Of a stretch of 40,397 nucleotides of DNA, positions 32,660 through 40,397 are shown one piece after another. The notes under the pieces were generated by a model. The model had not been told where the DNA came from. It worked only from the letters and a program-made list of their open reading frames with translations, and searched no databases. The position numbers and the translations under genes were made by a program. The stretch is from assembly GCA_017450705.1 (NCBI GenBank), contig JAFSTC010000033.1, positions 1 to 40,397 on the forward strand, in the 5' to 3' direction. Each line of letters begins with the position of its first letter. The stretch's first letter is position 1. Source of the stretch: Lentisphaeria bacterium. GTDB taxonomy: Bacteria > Verrucomicrobiota > Lentisphaeria > Victivallales > Victivallaceae.

Positions 32660-33763
32660 TTATGTCGCAAGGGTTGATGATCCGGTCTTTCCGTCGTTTT
32701 CTCCGGAAGCGGAGAGGGCGATCCCCAGCATGGCGCAGCAGCCCGCAAGGGAGCTCCCCCCGTAACTGATGAAGGGCAGGACAAGTCCCGAGGGCGGCAG
32801 CAGCGCCAGATTGACCCCCATGTGGACGAGGACCTGAAGTCCGAGAAATACCGCCGTTCCGGCGATGAAGAGCCGGGCCGTTCCGGAGAGTCCCGGCCGT
32901 CCGGCCAGCCGGTGCAGGGCCAGGAGCAGGACGATGAACAGCAGGGCCGGAACGGCCGCTCCGGCCAGACCGAGGGTCTCGATGAGGGTCGCCCCGGCGG
33001 AATCGTTGTAGGAGAAGGGCAGATAGGCGTTGCTCCAGACCGCGCTTCCCAGCTTGGAGCCGAACCAGTGTCCCCGGGCCGCGGCCAGTTCGAACTGGCG
33101 GACGTGCCAGCCGCTGCCCATGGGATCCCGTTCGGGAAAGAGGAATCCCGAAAACCGTTTCAGAACGTAGGGATGGGCGACGACGATGCTCGCAGCCGAA
33201 ACGCAGGCTCCCGTTGCGAGGAGAAGCAGATGTTTCCACGGCGCGCCCGAGAGGAAGTAGATGACGAGGAAGGCGAGGGCGTAGATCATGACGGTCCCGA
33301 AATCGGGCTGAAGGCAGATCGGCGTGAGCCACAGGGCGGTCAGGAGCCCCGAGGCGGCCAGCCGTTTCATCCCGGCGGGGACGCCGCAGAAGACCGACAC
33401 GAGGGCCAGCAGAAAGAAGGGCCGTCCGCACTCGCTGGGCTGGAAGCTCAGGGGGCCGATGCGGAACCAGCCCCGCATGCCGTTGATCCGGGAGCCGAAA
33501 AAGGGCAGGAGCAGAAGCAGAAGCCAGAAGAGGAAAAACAGTTCGGGCGTGTGTTTTTTCCAGAAGTCGAACCGGATCCGGGCCGTCGCGGCCATGAGGG
33601 CCAGGCCGACGGCGAGGAACGCCAGCTGCCGCAGCACGAGATGCAGCGGCCTGTCGGCGGCGCTCTGACTGCTGGCGATGGTCAAGAGGCCGCAGAGCCC
33701 CAGCAGGAACGTGCACACGGCCGCCCGGTTCTCACAGGAAAACATGTCGGAGACCGATCTCAT
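32660..33763 (-). CDS. SEDS-family peptidoglycan polymerase (FtsW/RodA/SpoVE type)
   Basis: A 367-residue protein with about ten membrane helices. SEDS marks are FQPSECGRPFFLLAL (usual form QPSE), QPDFGTVMIYALAF (the Asp is in the conserved loop), the large extracellular loop with GSGWHVRQFELAAARGHWFG and LPFSYNDSAGATLIETLG, and the C-terminal PSGLVLPFISYGGSSLAG. SEDS proteins polymerise glycan strands from lipid II, normally with a class B penicillin-binding protein. The start at 33763 overlaps the upstream PBP-like gene by ATGA, which supports a working pair. I cannot tell elongation (RodA) from division (FtsW) by sequence alone. Confidence 0.92.
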   Translation of the reverse strand: MRSVSDMFSCENRAAVCTFLLGLCGLLTIASSQSAADRPLHLVLRQLAFLAVGLALMAATARIRFDFWKKHTPELFFLFWLLLLLLPFFGSRINGMRGWFRIGPLSFQPSECGRPFFLLALVSVFCGVPAGMKRLAASGLLTALWLTPICLQPDFGTVMIYALAFLVIYFLSGAPWKHLLLLATGACVSAASIVVAHPYVLKRFSGFLFPERDPMGSGWHVRQFELAAARGHWFGSKLGSAVWSNAYLPFSYNDSAGATLIETLGLAGAAVPALLFIVLLLALHRLAGRPGLSGTARLFIAGTAVFLGLQVLVHMGVNLALLPPSGLVLPFISYGGSSLAGCCAMLGIALSASGENDGKTGSSTLAT

Positions 33764-34440
33764 TTTTTTGCGGTCTCCTCCGCGTGTTCCAGCTCGATGG
33801 GCAGGACGACGTCCTCTCCTGCGACCGGGGGCCGGGTCATTTTCCACGTGGCGTCGATCCATTTCCTTCTGCGGTCGAGCATGACCTGATACGCCCCGTC
33901 CCGTCCCCGGAGACGGAAATCGTATTGGCGTTCCCAGCCGGAGACGCCGCTGCCGTTTCTGACGACGCCGGCCAGGGTCCTGACCTTCGGCGAATCGACG
34001 GTGACCCGCGTCGTCTTCGAGCGGATCTTCAGCGGGAATCCCCGCCGGATGAGGGGTTCGATCTGTTCGATCTCCTTTTCCGTCAGGCGGAAGCGGAGCG
34101 GCGCGGCGTTCCCGGGCAGGATCGGCAGCGTTTCGGCGGGAAAGATCTTTTGCAGCGTCCGACGCTGATTCTGCGTGAGATCCGCTCCCGGCGAAAGTGT
34201 CGTCCACAGCTCGAAATGCCGTTCGCTCCACACCAGCGGTACCTTGTTTTTATCCATGATGCGTCCCCGCCGGGCGGCGAGGAGGCCGCGTTTCAATGCG
34301 ATCTTTTCCCCCGCCCGCAGAAAACGCTCCCGCGAAATGACCGCCAGCTGGAGCGCCCGCAGGGCGATGAGCGAGAAGAAAATGAAGAACATCGTCACTG
34401 CCGCGCGCGACCGCGCACGAAAAAGCTCCTGTTCTCCCAT
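33760..34440 (-). CDS. Class-B-PBP-like pedestal protein without transpeptidase domain
   Basis: A 226-residue protein. One membrane helix lies near the N-terminus (AAVTMFFIFFSLIALRALQL), followed by the class B PBP start motif (ALKRGLLAARRGRIMDKNKVPL; the family has RGxIxDRNGxxLA). Next comes a pedestal-like region ending VVLPIELEHAEETAKK. In full PBPs an equivalent GxDVxLTIDxxLQ stretch opens the transpeptidase domain; here the protein stops at that point and the SEDS gene begins. So Ser-Lys and KTG active-site motifs are absent. It may serve as an activator of the SEDS enzyme. The start at 34440 follows GGGAGG. Confidence 0.75.
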   Translation of the reverse strand: MGEQELFRARSRAAVTMFFIFFSLIALRALQLAVISRERFLRAGEKIALKRGLLAARRGRIMDKNKVPLVWSERHFELWTTLSPGADLTQNQRRTLQKIFPAETLPILPGNAAPLRFRLTEKEIEQIEPLIRRGFPLKIRSKTTRVTVDSPKVRTLAGVVRNGSGVSGWERQYDFRLRGRDGAYQVMLDRRRKWIDATWKMTRPPVAGEDVVLPIELEHAEETAKK

Positions 34441-34505
34441 GATCTGCCTCCCTCCCGATACCGCTCCGGCCCGTCTTGTCCGCGGGTCTTTTTTCCGGAG
34501 CGGAA

Positions 34506-34534
34506 AATATACTCCCGTTTCCCGTTTTATGCAA
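34506..34534 (-). promoter_or_regulatory. Promoter for the PBP-like/SEDS/NSS operon
   Basis: On the minus strand TTGCAT (34529-34534), 17 bp, TATATT (34506-34511), about 65 nt before the start at 34440. It lies in the 326-bp divergent region shared with the giant repeat protein. Confidence 0.62.
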
Positions 34535-34649
34535 GTCCTTTCGCAAAAGAACCGCGGGGACCCGCCGCGGTCTCGCCACCCCGGGAGCGGCAGACGGGAT
34601 AGGCGGAACAGGGCGGATCCGGAAAAAATTTTTTTGAAACGCAAAAGAT

Positions 34650-34701
34650 TTTCACGATTTCGGGCAATTAATATAAATGGAGGGGAGTGATTTTCCTCCC
34701 C
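34650..34701 (+). promoter_or_regulatory. Possible promoter and leader hairpin of the giant repeat protein
   Basis: A weak match TTTCAC (34650-34655), 16 bp, TATAAA (34672-34677), in an AT-rich stretch. It is followed by a 6-bp GC-rich hairpin (34682-34687 with 34696-34701) without a proper T-run. The rest of the 326-bp gap before the ATG at 34767 holds A/T-rich tracts and no gene that I can see. Confidence 0.35.
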
Positions 34702-34766
34702 GGGAAAAAGTTTGGAAAAATTTTTTGTTTTGGACATAGTCTGAAAAAAAGGGAGACAGGAAAAAG

Positions 34767-37700
34767 ATGGCTGAGTATTATGTTTCGCAAACCGTGTCGG
34801 GGACCGTGCTGACCAGCGGCGACGTCATGTATGTTTCCAGCGGCGGCACGGGGGAAAGCATCGTCGTAAGTTCCGGCGGGCGCATCGTCGTCTCCAGCGG
34901 CGGCACGGCGCTGGATCTTCAGTGGACGCCCTGTGTCGGGACCGTGGAAGCGCTGGAGGGGGCCGTGGTGACCTATGCCGCCCCGCTCTCGGGCGTTTGG
35001 CTCGGCTCGGGCGATATCGTCTACTCTTCCGCCGCGGCGGTCGTGACGGGCGAAGACGTCAAGGGATCCATGTACGTCTACAGCGGCGGCGCCGTGGACA
35101 AAACCACTGTCAACGGTTACATGTATGTTTCCAGCGGCGGCACGGCCGACAGCACCACAGTCAATTGGGGCGGCAATCTGTACGTCTCCAGCGGCGGCAC
35201 GGCCAACGGCACCACCGTCAATTCTAGGGGTTATCTGACAGTCTCCAGCGGGGGCACGGCCAACAGCACCACCGTCTCGGGCGGCAATCTGACTGTCTCC
35301 AGCGGGGGCACGGCCAACAGCACCACAGTCAATGACTTCGGCTACATGTATGTTTCCCTAGGCGGCACGGCCAACAGCACCGTCAACGACGGCGACATGT
35401 ATGTTTTCCTAGGCGGCACGGCCAACAGCACCACCGTCAATTCCGCTGGCAGCATGATGGTCTCCAGCGGGGGCACGGCCAACAGCACCACCGTCAATTC
35501 CGGCGGCAGGATGTATGTCTACGGGGGCACGGCCAACAGCACCACCGTCAATTACGGCGGGCGCATCGTCGTCTCCAGCGGGGGCACGGCCAACAGCACC
35601 ACCGTCTCGGGTGTGATGACGGTCTCCAGCGGCGGCACGGCCAACAGCATCACCGTCTCGGGCGGCTATATGTATATCTCCAGCGGCGGCACGGCGTTGG
35701 ATATCGTGTGGACCCCCTGTGTCGGGTATGTGTGGGCAGACGGCGGCGCGACAGTGACCTATGTCAGCAGTTACAGCGGCGTGTATTTCGGTCCGGGGGA
35801 GACCCTCCTCTCCTCCGCCATGACCATGGCGGGAAAAACAGTCACGGGCTTCATGTACGTCATGACAAGCGGCACGGCCAACAGCACCACCGTCAATTTA
35901 AACGGCAATCTGTATGTCTGGAGCGGGGGCACGGCCAACAGCACCACAGTCAATTGGGCCGGCCGTATGTACGTCTCCAGCGGGGGCACGGCCAACAGCA
36001 CCACCGTCAATTCCAGCGGTTATCTGTATGTCTCCAGCGGGGGCACGGCCGACAGCACCACCGTCAATTCCGGCGGCAGGATGTATGTCTCCAGCGGCGG
36101 CACGGCCGACAGCACCACCGTCTCGGGCGGCTATATGTACGTCGAAAACTCCGGCACGGCCAACAGCATCACCGTCAATGGCTATTATGGCTCCAGATCT
36201 AGTGATGGCGGCTATCTGTATGTCTCCAGCGGCGGCACGGTCATCGGCGCCGCCGTTACTTCCGGCGGAAGTCTTCATGTCTTCAGCGGCGGCACGGCGC
36301 TGAATGTCGCGTGGACGCCTTTTGTCGGCGTGATGGAGGCCGAGAACGGCGCGATCGTGACTTACGTCAGCAGTTACAGCGGCGTGTATTTCGGTTCGGG
36401 AGAGTCTCAGTTTTCCTCCGCCATGACCATGGCGGGAAAAACAGTCACGGGATCCATGTACGTCATGACAAGCGGCGCGGTGACCTATACCACCGTCGAT
36501 AACGGCGGAAGTATGGTCGTTGCCAACGCCACGGCCGACAGCACCACCGTCAACTACGGGGGCTATCTGTATATCTCCAACGGCGGCACGGCCAACTCCA
36601 CCACCGTCAATGGTGCCTCTCATACTTCTCATGGTGAGATTGTTGGCGCTCTGTATGTCTCCAGCGGCGGCACGGCCAACAGCACCACAGTCAATCGCTT
36701 CGGCCGTATGTTCGTCTCCAGTGGCGGCACGGCCGACAGCACCACGGTCAATGACGGCGGCAATCTGTATGTCTCCAGCGGCGGCACGGCCGACAGCACC
36801 ACGGTCAATTCCGGCGGCGATATGACCGTCTACGACGGGGGCACGGCCAACAGCACCACCGTCAACTCATCCAGTTATATGTATGTTTCCAGTGGCGGCA
36901 CGGCAACGGCGATCATGGAGAACGGGGGATATGTCGCTGTTGCCGAGGGGGCGAATGTCACCTTTGCTTCCAATACCTTTTCCGGATTGATGTTGTCCAA
37001 GGCCGCCACGTTACACTCCGGAACGACCGCCGTCAGCACCACCGTCAAAGGTTACGGCTATCTGTACGTCTCCAGCGGGGGCACGGCCAACAGCACCGTC
37101 AACAACGGCTACATGTATGTTTCCCTAGGCGGCACGGCCAACAGCACCACCGTCAATACGTTAGGTCATCTGTACGTCTCCAGCGGCGGCACGGCCAACA
37201 GCACCACCGTCAATGGCAGCGGCGATATGACCGTCTACGACGGCGGCACGGCCAACAGCACCACCGTCATTTGGTCCGGCTATCTGACTGTCTCCAGCGG
37301 CGGCACGGCCAACAGCACCACCGTCAATTCTTGGGGTTATCTGACAGTCTGCAGCGGGGGCACGGCAAACAGCACCACCGTCAATTACGGCGGCTGTATG
37401 TTTGTCTCCAGCGGCGGCACGGCGAGCATCGTATTCGATCCCTGGCGGGGACAGGTCGTTTCCTCAGAGGGGGCAGACGTTACCTACCTGGAACACGATG
37501 CCAATATCTATTACGGCGGAAAAGGCGGACTGATCTCGAAATACGATTCCACAACCGGATTAGCGATAACAAGCGGCAACTCCACCATTATTTTTTCGGG
37601 CGGCACGGCCAACAGCACCACCGTCAATTCCAGCGGTTATCTGTATGTTTCCAGCGGTGGCACGGCCGACAGCACCACCGTCAATGACGGCGGCAATCTG

Positions 37701-40397
37701 TATGTCTCCAGCGGCGGCACGGCCAACAGCACCACCGTCAATTCTTGGGGTTATCTGACAGTCTGCAGCGGCGGCACGGCCAACAACACTACCGTCAATC
37801 AGAGCGGCTATCTGATGGTCTCCGGCGGCGGCACGGCGACAAACATCGTCGCCGTCAGTGGGGCAAACCTGGTCTTCGGTATCGCATCCGATACCTTGAT
37901 TCAGGGAACGATCGACGGTTCCGCATTCGAGCTGAGAGATACGGTTTCCGGGGGCATCATTGACAGATCTTACGATTTGCACGTCTCCAGCGGCGGCACG
38001 GCAAACTTCACCACCGTCAATCGCTACGGCAGTATGTTTGTCTCCAGCGGCGGCACGGCCAACAGCACCACCGTCAATGGGTCCGGCTATCTGACTGTCT
38101 CCAGCGGGGGCACGGCAAACAGTACCACCGTCAATCCCGACGGCAAGATGACCGTCTACGACGGGGGCACGGCCACCAGCACCACCGTCAATTACTACGG
38201 CTATCTGACTGTCTCCAGCGGCGGCACGGCCAACGGCACCACGGTCAATTCCGGCGGTCGTCTGTATGTCGGAAGCTCCGGCACGGCCACCAGCACCACC
38301 GTCAATTACTACGGCAGTATGTTTGTCTTCAGCGGCGGCACGGCCGACAGCACAACTGTCAACTCCGGCGGCAGGATGTTTGTCTCCCGCGGCGGCAAGG
38401 TCACGGGGCCGCTCACCATCGAAAGCGGGGGCGGGGTAACGGTATCAAGCGGCGGTATCATTGATTTCGACATTTCGGCGCTCGCTTCCCAAAACACGGC
38501 GCTGGTCAACGATCTGTCGCTGATCAAGGGGACGCCCACGTACACCATCACCGTTTCCGGCGGTCAGGCGACGGGGACTTACACGCTGGCCGAGGGTGCG
38601 GCGGATTTCTCGGCGGCGATTTCGGTCAGAACTTCGACGGAAAACCTCGGCACTGTCGTCGTCAACGGCGCGCCGCTTTCCCACAACGACTGCACCTATA
38701 CCCTGGTCCGGACCGACAGCACCCTGACACTGCGTGTTGCCGGGGACGAGATCCCGCCGGACGCCCCCAGGGCCTCGGCGGACATCACGGCGCCGACCGG
38801 CAAAAACGTCACCGTCACCGCCGTGTTCAGCGAAGATTCGGCGCAGAGGCAGTACAGTCTCGACAACAGCGACTGGCTCGCCTATACTGCCCCCGTCGTC
38901 ATGACGGAGAACGGGAGCGTCTACTTCCGCGGCATCGATGCGGCGGGGAACATCTCCAAGGTGACGGAGTACGTCGTTTCCAACATCGACAAAACGGTGC
39001 CCGAGATCACCGTCACGGCGGACGTCACGAGTCCGACCCGGGGCAACGTCACCGTCACCGCCCTCTTCTCCGACGACGCAGTGGAAAAGCTCTACGGCTT
39101 CGACAACGAGACGTGGACCGCCTACACTTCCCCCGTCGTCATGACGGAGAACGGGATCGTTTATTTCAAGGGCGTCAACGCCATCGAAGGCGCCGCAGTC
39201 ACGAGCTACACCGTTTCCAATATCTACAAGACCGCGCCAGTCCTCACCGTGACCGGCAATCCAGAAAGCTGGACGAACCGGGATGTCACCCTCACCGCCG
39301 CAAGCGGCGAAGAGGCCGAGATCGAGTACAGCTTCGACAATGCGGCATGGACGGCAGGCTCCGAAGTCACCGTCACGGAGAACGGGACAGTCTACTTCCG
39401 CGCGACCGATCCCGCCGGGAACGTCACGGCCGAGACCGTGGTCGTGGACAAGATCGACAAGATCCCGCCCGAAACGCCCGCGGCGTCGGCGGACAGCGTC
39501 CTGCCGACCAACAAAGACGTGACCGTCACCGCCGAGTTCGGCGGGGATGCGGCGCAGAGAGAGTACAGCCTCGACGGAAACAACTGGAGCGCTTACACGT
39601 CAGGCGTCGTCATGACGGAAAACGGCACCGTGTATTTCCGCGGCATCGATGCGGCGGGGAATGTTTCCCAAGTGACGGAGTACGTCGTATCCAACATCGA
39701 CAAGACTCTCCCCGACGCTCCCGAGGTTTCGGCGGACTTCACGAGCCCGACCCGGGGCAATGTCACCGTCACCGCCGTCTTCGGCGGCGACGTCGCGGAG
39801 AAACTGTACGGCTTCGACGGCGAGACGTGGCTCGCCTACACTTCTCCCGTCGTCGTAACGGAGAACGGGACGGTGTATTTCAAGAGCGTCGGTCCCACCG
39901 GCAAATCCGCCGTCACGCCTTATCAGGTCGCCAACATCGACCGGACCGCGCCGACCCTCACCGTCACCGGCAATCCCGCCGATTGGACGAATAAAGACGT
40001 CACCCTCACCGCCGCCTGCGATGAAAATGCAGAAATCGAGTACAGTTTCGACAACGAAACGTGGACGGCGGGTTCCGAAGTCACCGTCGGTGAGAACGCG
40101 ACGGTTTACTTCCGCGCGACCGATGCCGCGGGGAACGTTTCGGCGGAAACGGTGGTCGTGGACAAGATAGACAAAATCCCGCCCGAGGCTCCCGAAACCT
40201 CCGTGGACGTTACGACGCCGACCAGCGGGACAGTCACCGTCAGGGCGGCTTTCGGTGCCGACGCCGCGCGTAAAGAGTACAGTCCCGACGGGACGACGTG
40301 GCTGGATTACGCGGGCGGCGTGACGCTCTCCTCCAACGGCACGGTGTATTTCCGCGCCGTCGACGCCGCGGGGAACATCTCCGACCTGTCCAGCCGC
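34767..40397 (+). CDS. Giant AIDA-repeat and Ig-like-repeat surface or secreted protein, 3' end beyond window
   Basis: One frame runs from the ATG at 34767 (after GGGAGACAGGA) to the window edge, at least 1877 residues; I found no stop in the parts I translated, and the frame is kept to the last codon. It begins MAEYYVSQTVSGTVLTSG with no hydrophobic signal peptide. About 34810-38400 encodes roughly 45 units of 17-20 residues with core VSSGGTANSTTVN, the AIDA-type beta-helix repeat of autotransporter adhesins. About 38400-38750 is a non-repeat linker. From 38751 seven Ig-like units of about 80 residues follow (core TENGTVYFRAIDAAGNVS). The likely role is adhesion or cell-surface display. The membrane anchor or secretion signal is probably in the missing C-terminus. 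Confidence 0.88.
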   Translation, partial: MAEYYVSQTVSGTVLTSGDVMYVSSGGTGESIVVSSGGRIVVSSGGTALDLQWTPCVGTVEALEGAVVTYAAPLSGVWLGSGDIVYSSAAAVVTGEDVKGSMYVYSGGAVDKTTVNGYMYVSSGGTADSTTVNWGGNLYVSSGGTANGTTVNSRGYLTVSSGGTANSTTVSGGNLTVSSGGTANSTTVNDFGYMYVSLGGTANSTVNDGDMYVFLGGTANSTTVNSAGSMMVSSGGTANSTTVNSGGRMYVYGGTANSTTVNYGGRIVVSSGGTANSTTVSGVMTVSSGGTANSITVSGGYMYISSGGTALDIVWTPCVGYVWADGGATVTYVSSYSGVYFGPGETLLSSAMTMAGKTVTGFMYVMTSGTANSTTVNLNGNLYVWSGGTANSTTVNWAGRMYVSSGGTANSTTVNSSGYLYVSSGGTADSTTVNSGGRMYVSSGGTADSTTVSGGYMYVENSGTANSITVNGYYGSRSSDGGYLYVSSGGTVIGAAVTSGGSLHVFSGGTALNVAWTPFVGVMEAENGAIVTYVSSYSGVYFGSGESQFSSAMTMAGKTVTGSMYVMTSGAVTYTTVDNGGSMVVANATADSTTVNYGGYLYISNGGTANSTTVNGASHTSHGEIVGALYVSSGGTANSTTVNRFGRMFVSSGGTADSTTVNDGGNLYVSSGGTADSTTVNSGGDMTVYDGGTANSTTVNSSSYMYVSSGGTATAIMENGGYVAVAEGANVTFASNTFSGLMLSKAATLHSGTTAVSTTVKGYGYLYVSSGGTANSTVNNGYMYVSLGGTANSTTVNTLGHLYVSSGGTANSTTVNGSGDMTVYDGGTANSTTVIWSGYLTVSSGGTANSTTVNSWGYLTVCSGGTANSTTVNYGGCMFVSSGGTASIVFDPWRGQVVSSEGADVTYLEHDANIYYGGKGGLISKYDSTTGLAITSGNSTIIFSGGTANSTTVNSSGYLYVSSGGTADSTTVNDGGNLYVSSGGTANSTTVNSWGYLTVCSGGTANNTTVNQSGYLMVSGGGTATNIVAVSGANLVFGIASDTLIQGTIDGSAFELRDTVSGGIIDRSYDLHVSSGGTANFTTVNRYGSMFVSSGGTANSTTVNGSGYLTVSSGGTANSTTVNPDGKMTVYDGGTATSTTVNYYGYLTVSSGGTANGTTVNSGGRLYVGSSGTATSTTVNYYGSMFVFSGGTADSTTVNSGGRMFVSRGGKVTGPLTIESGGGVTVSSGGIIDFDISALASQNTALVNDLSLIKGTPTYTITVSGGQATGTYTLAEGAADFSAAISVRTSTENLGTVVVNGAPLSHNDCTYTLVRTDSTLTLRVAGDEIPPDAPRASADITAPTGKNVTVTAVFSEDSAQRQYSLDNSDWLAYTAPVVMTENGSVYFRGIDAAGNISKVTEYVVSNIDKTVPEITVTADVTSPTRGNVTVTALFSDDAVEKLYGFDNETWTAYTSPVVMTENGIVYFKGVNAIEGAAVTSYTVSNIYKTAPVLTVTGNPESWTNRDVTLTAASGEEAEIEYSFDNAAWTAGSEVTVTENGTVYFRATDPAGNVTAETVVVDKIDKIPPETPAASADSVLPTNKDVTVTAEFGGDAAQREYSLDGNNWSAYTSGVVMTENGTVYFRGIDAAGNVSQVTEYVVSNIDKTLPDAPEVSADFTSPTRGNVTVTAVFGGDVAEKLYGFDGETWLAYTSPVVVTENGTVYFKSVGPTGKSAVTPYQVANIDRTAPTLTVTGNPADWTNKDVTLTAACDENAEIEYSFDNETWTAGSEVTVGENATVYFRATDAAGNVSAETVVVDKIDKIPPEAPETSVDVTTPTSGTVTVRAAFGADAARKEYSPDGTTWLDYAGGVTLSSNGTVYFRAVDAAGNISDLSSR
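34810..38400 (+). repeat. Array of about 45 AIDA-type coding repeats, roughly 51-60 bp each
   Basis: The DNA core TCCAGCGGCGGCACGGCC followed by AACAGCACCACCGTCAAT recurs almost unchanged, while the 3-5 codons between cores vary. Longer breaks near 34914-35094, 35700-35870, 36303-36480, 36900-37040, 37425-37600 and 37843-37990 split the array into blocks. Confidence 0.9.
38751..40397 (+). repeat. Seven Ig-like units in an A-B-C-A-B-C-A order
   Basis: Units of about 78-81 codons start near 38751, 38994, 39231, 39462, 39705, 39939 and 40176. A units contain YSLD and end IDAAGN; B units contain KLYGFD; C units begin with TVTGNP, contain IEYSFD and end TVVVDKIDK. The A-B-C block is 711 bp, its second copy 714 bp; the last A unit is cut by the window end. 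Confidence 0.85.

Noticed and set aside
35708-36202. Several 60-170 codon frames in other phases of the adhesin repeats
   Set aside because: They are out-of-phase readings of the AIDA repeats (for example LQRRHGQQHH), low complexity and lacking start signals.
34810-38400. Regular short repeats considered as a CRISPR array
   Set aside because: The repeats are coding, in frame, contiguous without unique spacers of fixed length, and belong to one long protein.

Overview
The window looks like a chromosomal segment of a bacterium from the Planctomycetes-Verrucomicrobia-Chlamydiae (PVC) superphylum, most likely a Lentisphaerota/Victivallales-type gut organism (inference). Three things point there: a 51-residue small basic protein of the Chlamydia/Verrucomicrobia type (24728-24883), a giant AIDA-repeat plus Ig-like-repeat surface protein running off the right edge, and a mix of sugar-ester hydrolases, amino-sugar genes and a neutral-ceramidase-like enzyme. 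Coding density is high, the DNA is GC-rich, and there is no sign of phage, IS element, tRNA, rRNA or CRISPR.

Layout. 1-2.6 kb: end of dnaK, then groES and groEL with a strong terminator. 2.6-5.7 kb: two alpha/beta-hydrolase esterases (acetylxylan-esterase-like and a CE15 glucuronoyl-esterase-like protein) and a small secreted protein made of seven 20-residue repeats. 5.8-9.9 kb: glmS, glmM and an acetyltransferase resembling the C-terminal half of GlmU, together a UDP-GlcNAc precursor operon. 9.9-18.5 kb: RNA methyltransferases (RsmB-like, TrmL, TrmH-like), a formate/nitrite transporter, a DtxR-type metalloregulator, a DUF975-like membrane protein, and a minus-strand operon MFS transporter-TrmH-like-NAD kinase-uvrB. 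18.6-24.6 kb: pnp with a long structured leader, then a ROK-like kinase plus nagA operon divergent from an AraC-type regulator, probably amino-sugar salvage. 24.6-27.4 kb: the small basic protein, a nitroreductase, a split chromate transporter pair and an SGNH hydrolase. 27.5-31 kb (minus): ceramidase-like enzyme, a lipoprotein plus SurA/PpiC-like pair, and rpsU. 31-34.4 kb (minus): an operon of a short class-B-PBP-like protein without a transpeptidase domain, a SEDS (RodA/FtsW) polymerase and a sodium:neurotransmitter-symporter family transporter. 34.8-40.4 kb: one uninterrupted reading frame of 1877 codons, still open at the window edge.

Regulation. Twelve start regions carry TTGnnn, a 16-17 bp spacer and a -10 box that is usually TATATT rather than TATAAT. 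The most interesting regulatory object is the pnp leader: a 13-nt element near the predicted 5' end is perfectly complementary to a second element, and that second element can instead pair with the pnp Shine-Dalgarno. This layout fits an autoregulatory RNA switch.

Themes. Amino-sugar synthesis (glmS, glmM, GlmU-like) and salvage (ROK, nagA, AraC) lie in the same window as a cell-wall polymerase operon, so envelope building is the main thread. The right end is a very large, recombination-prone surface or secreted protein with no recognisable signal peptide.
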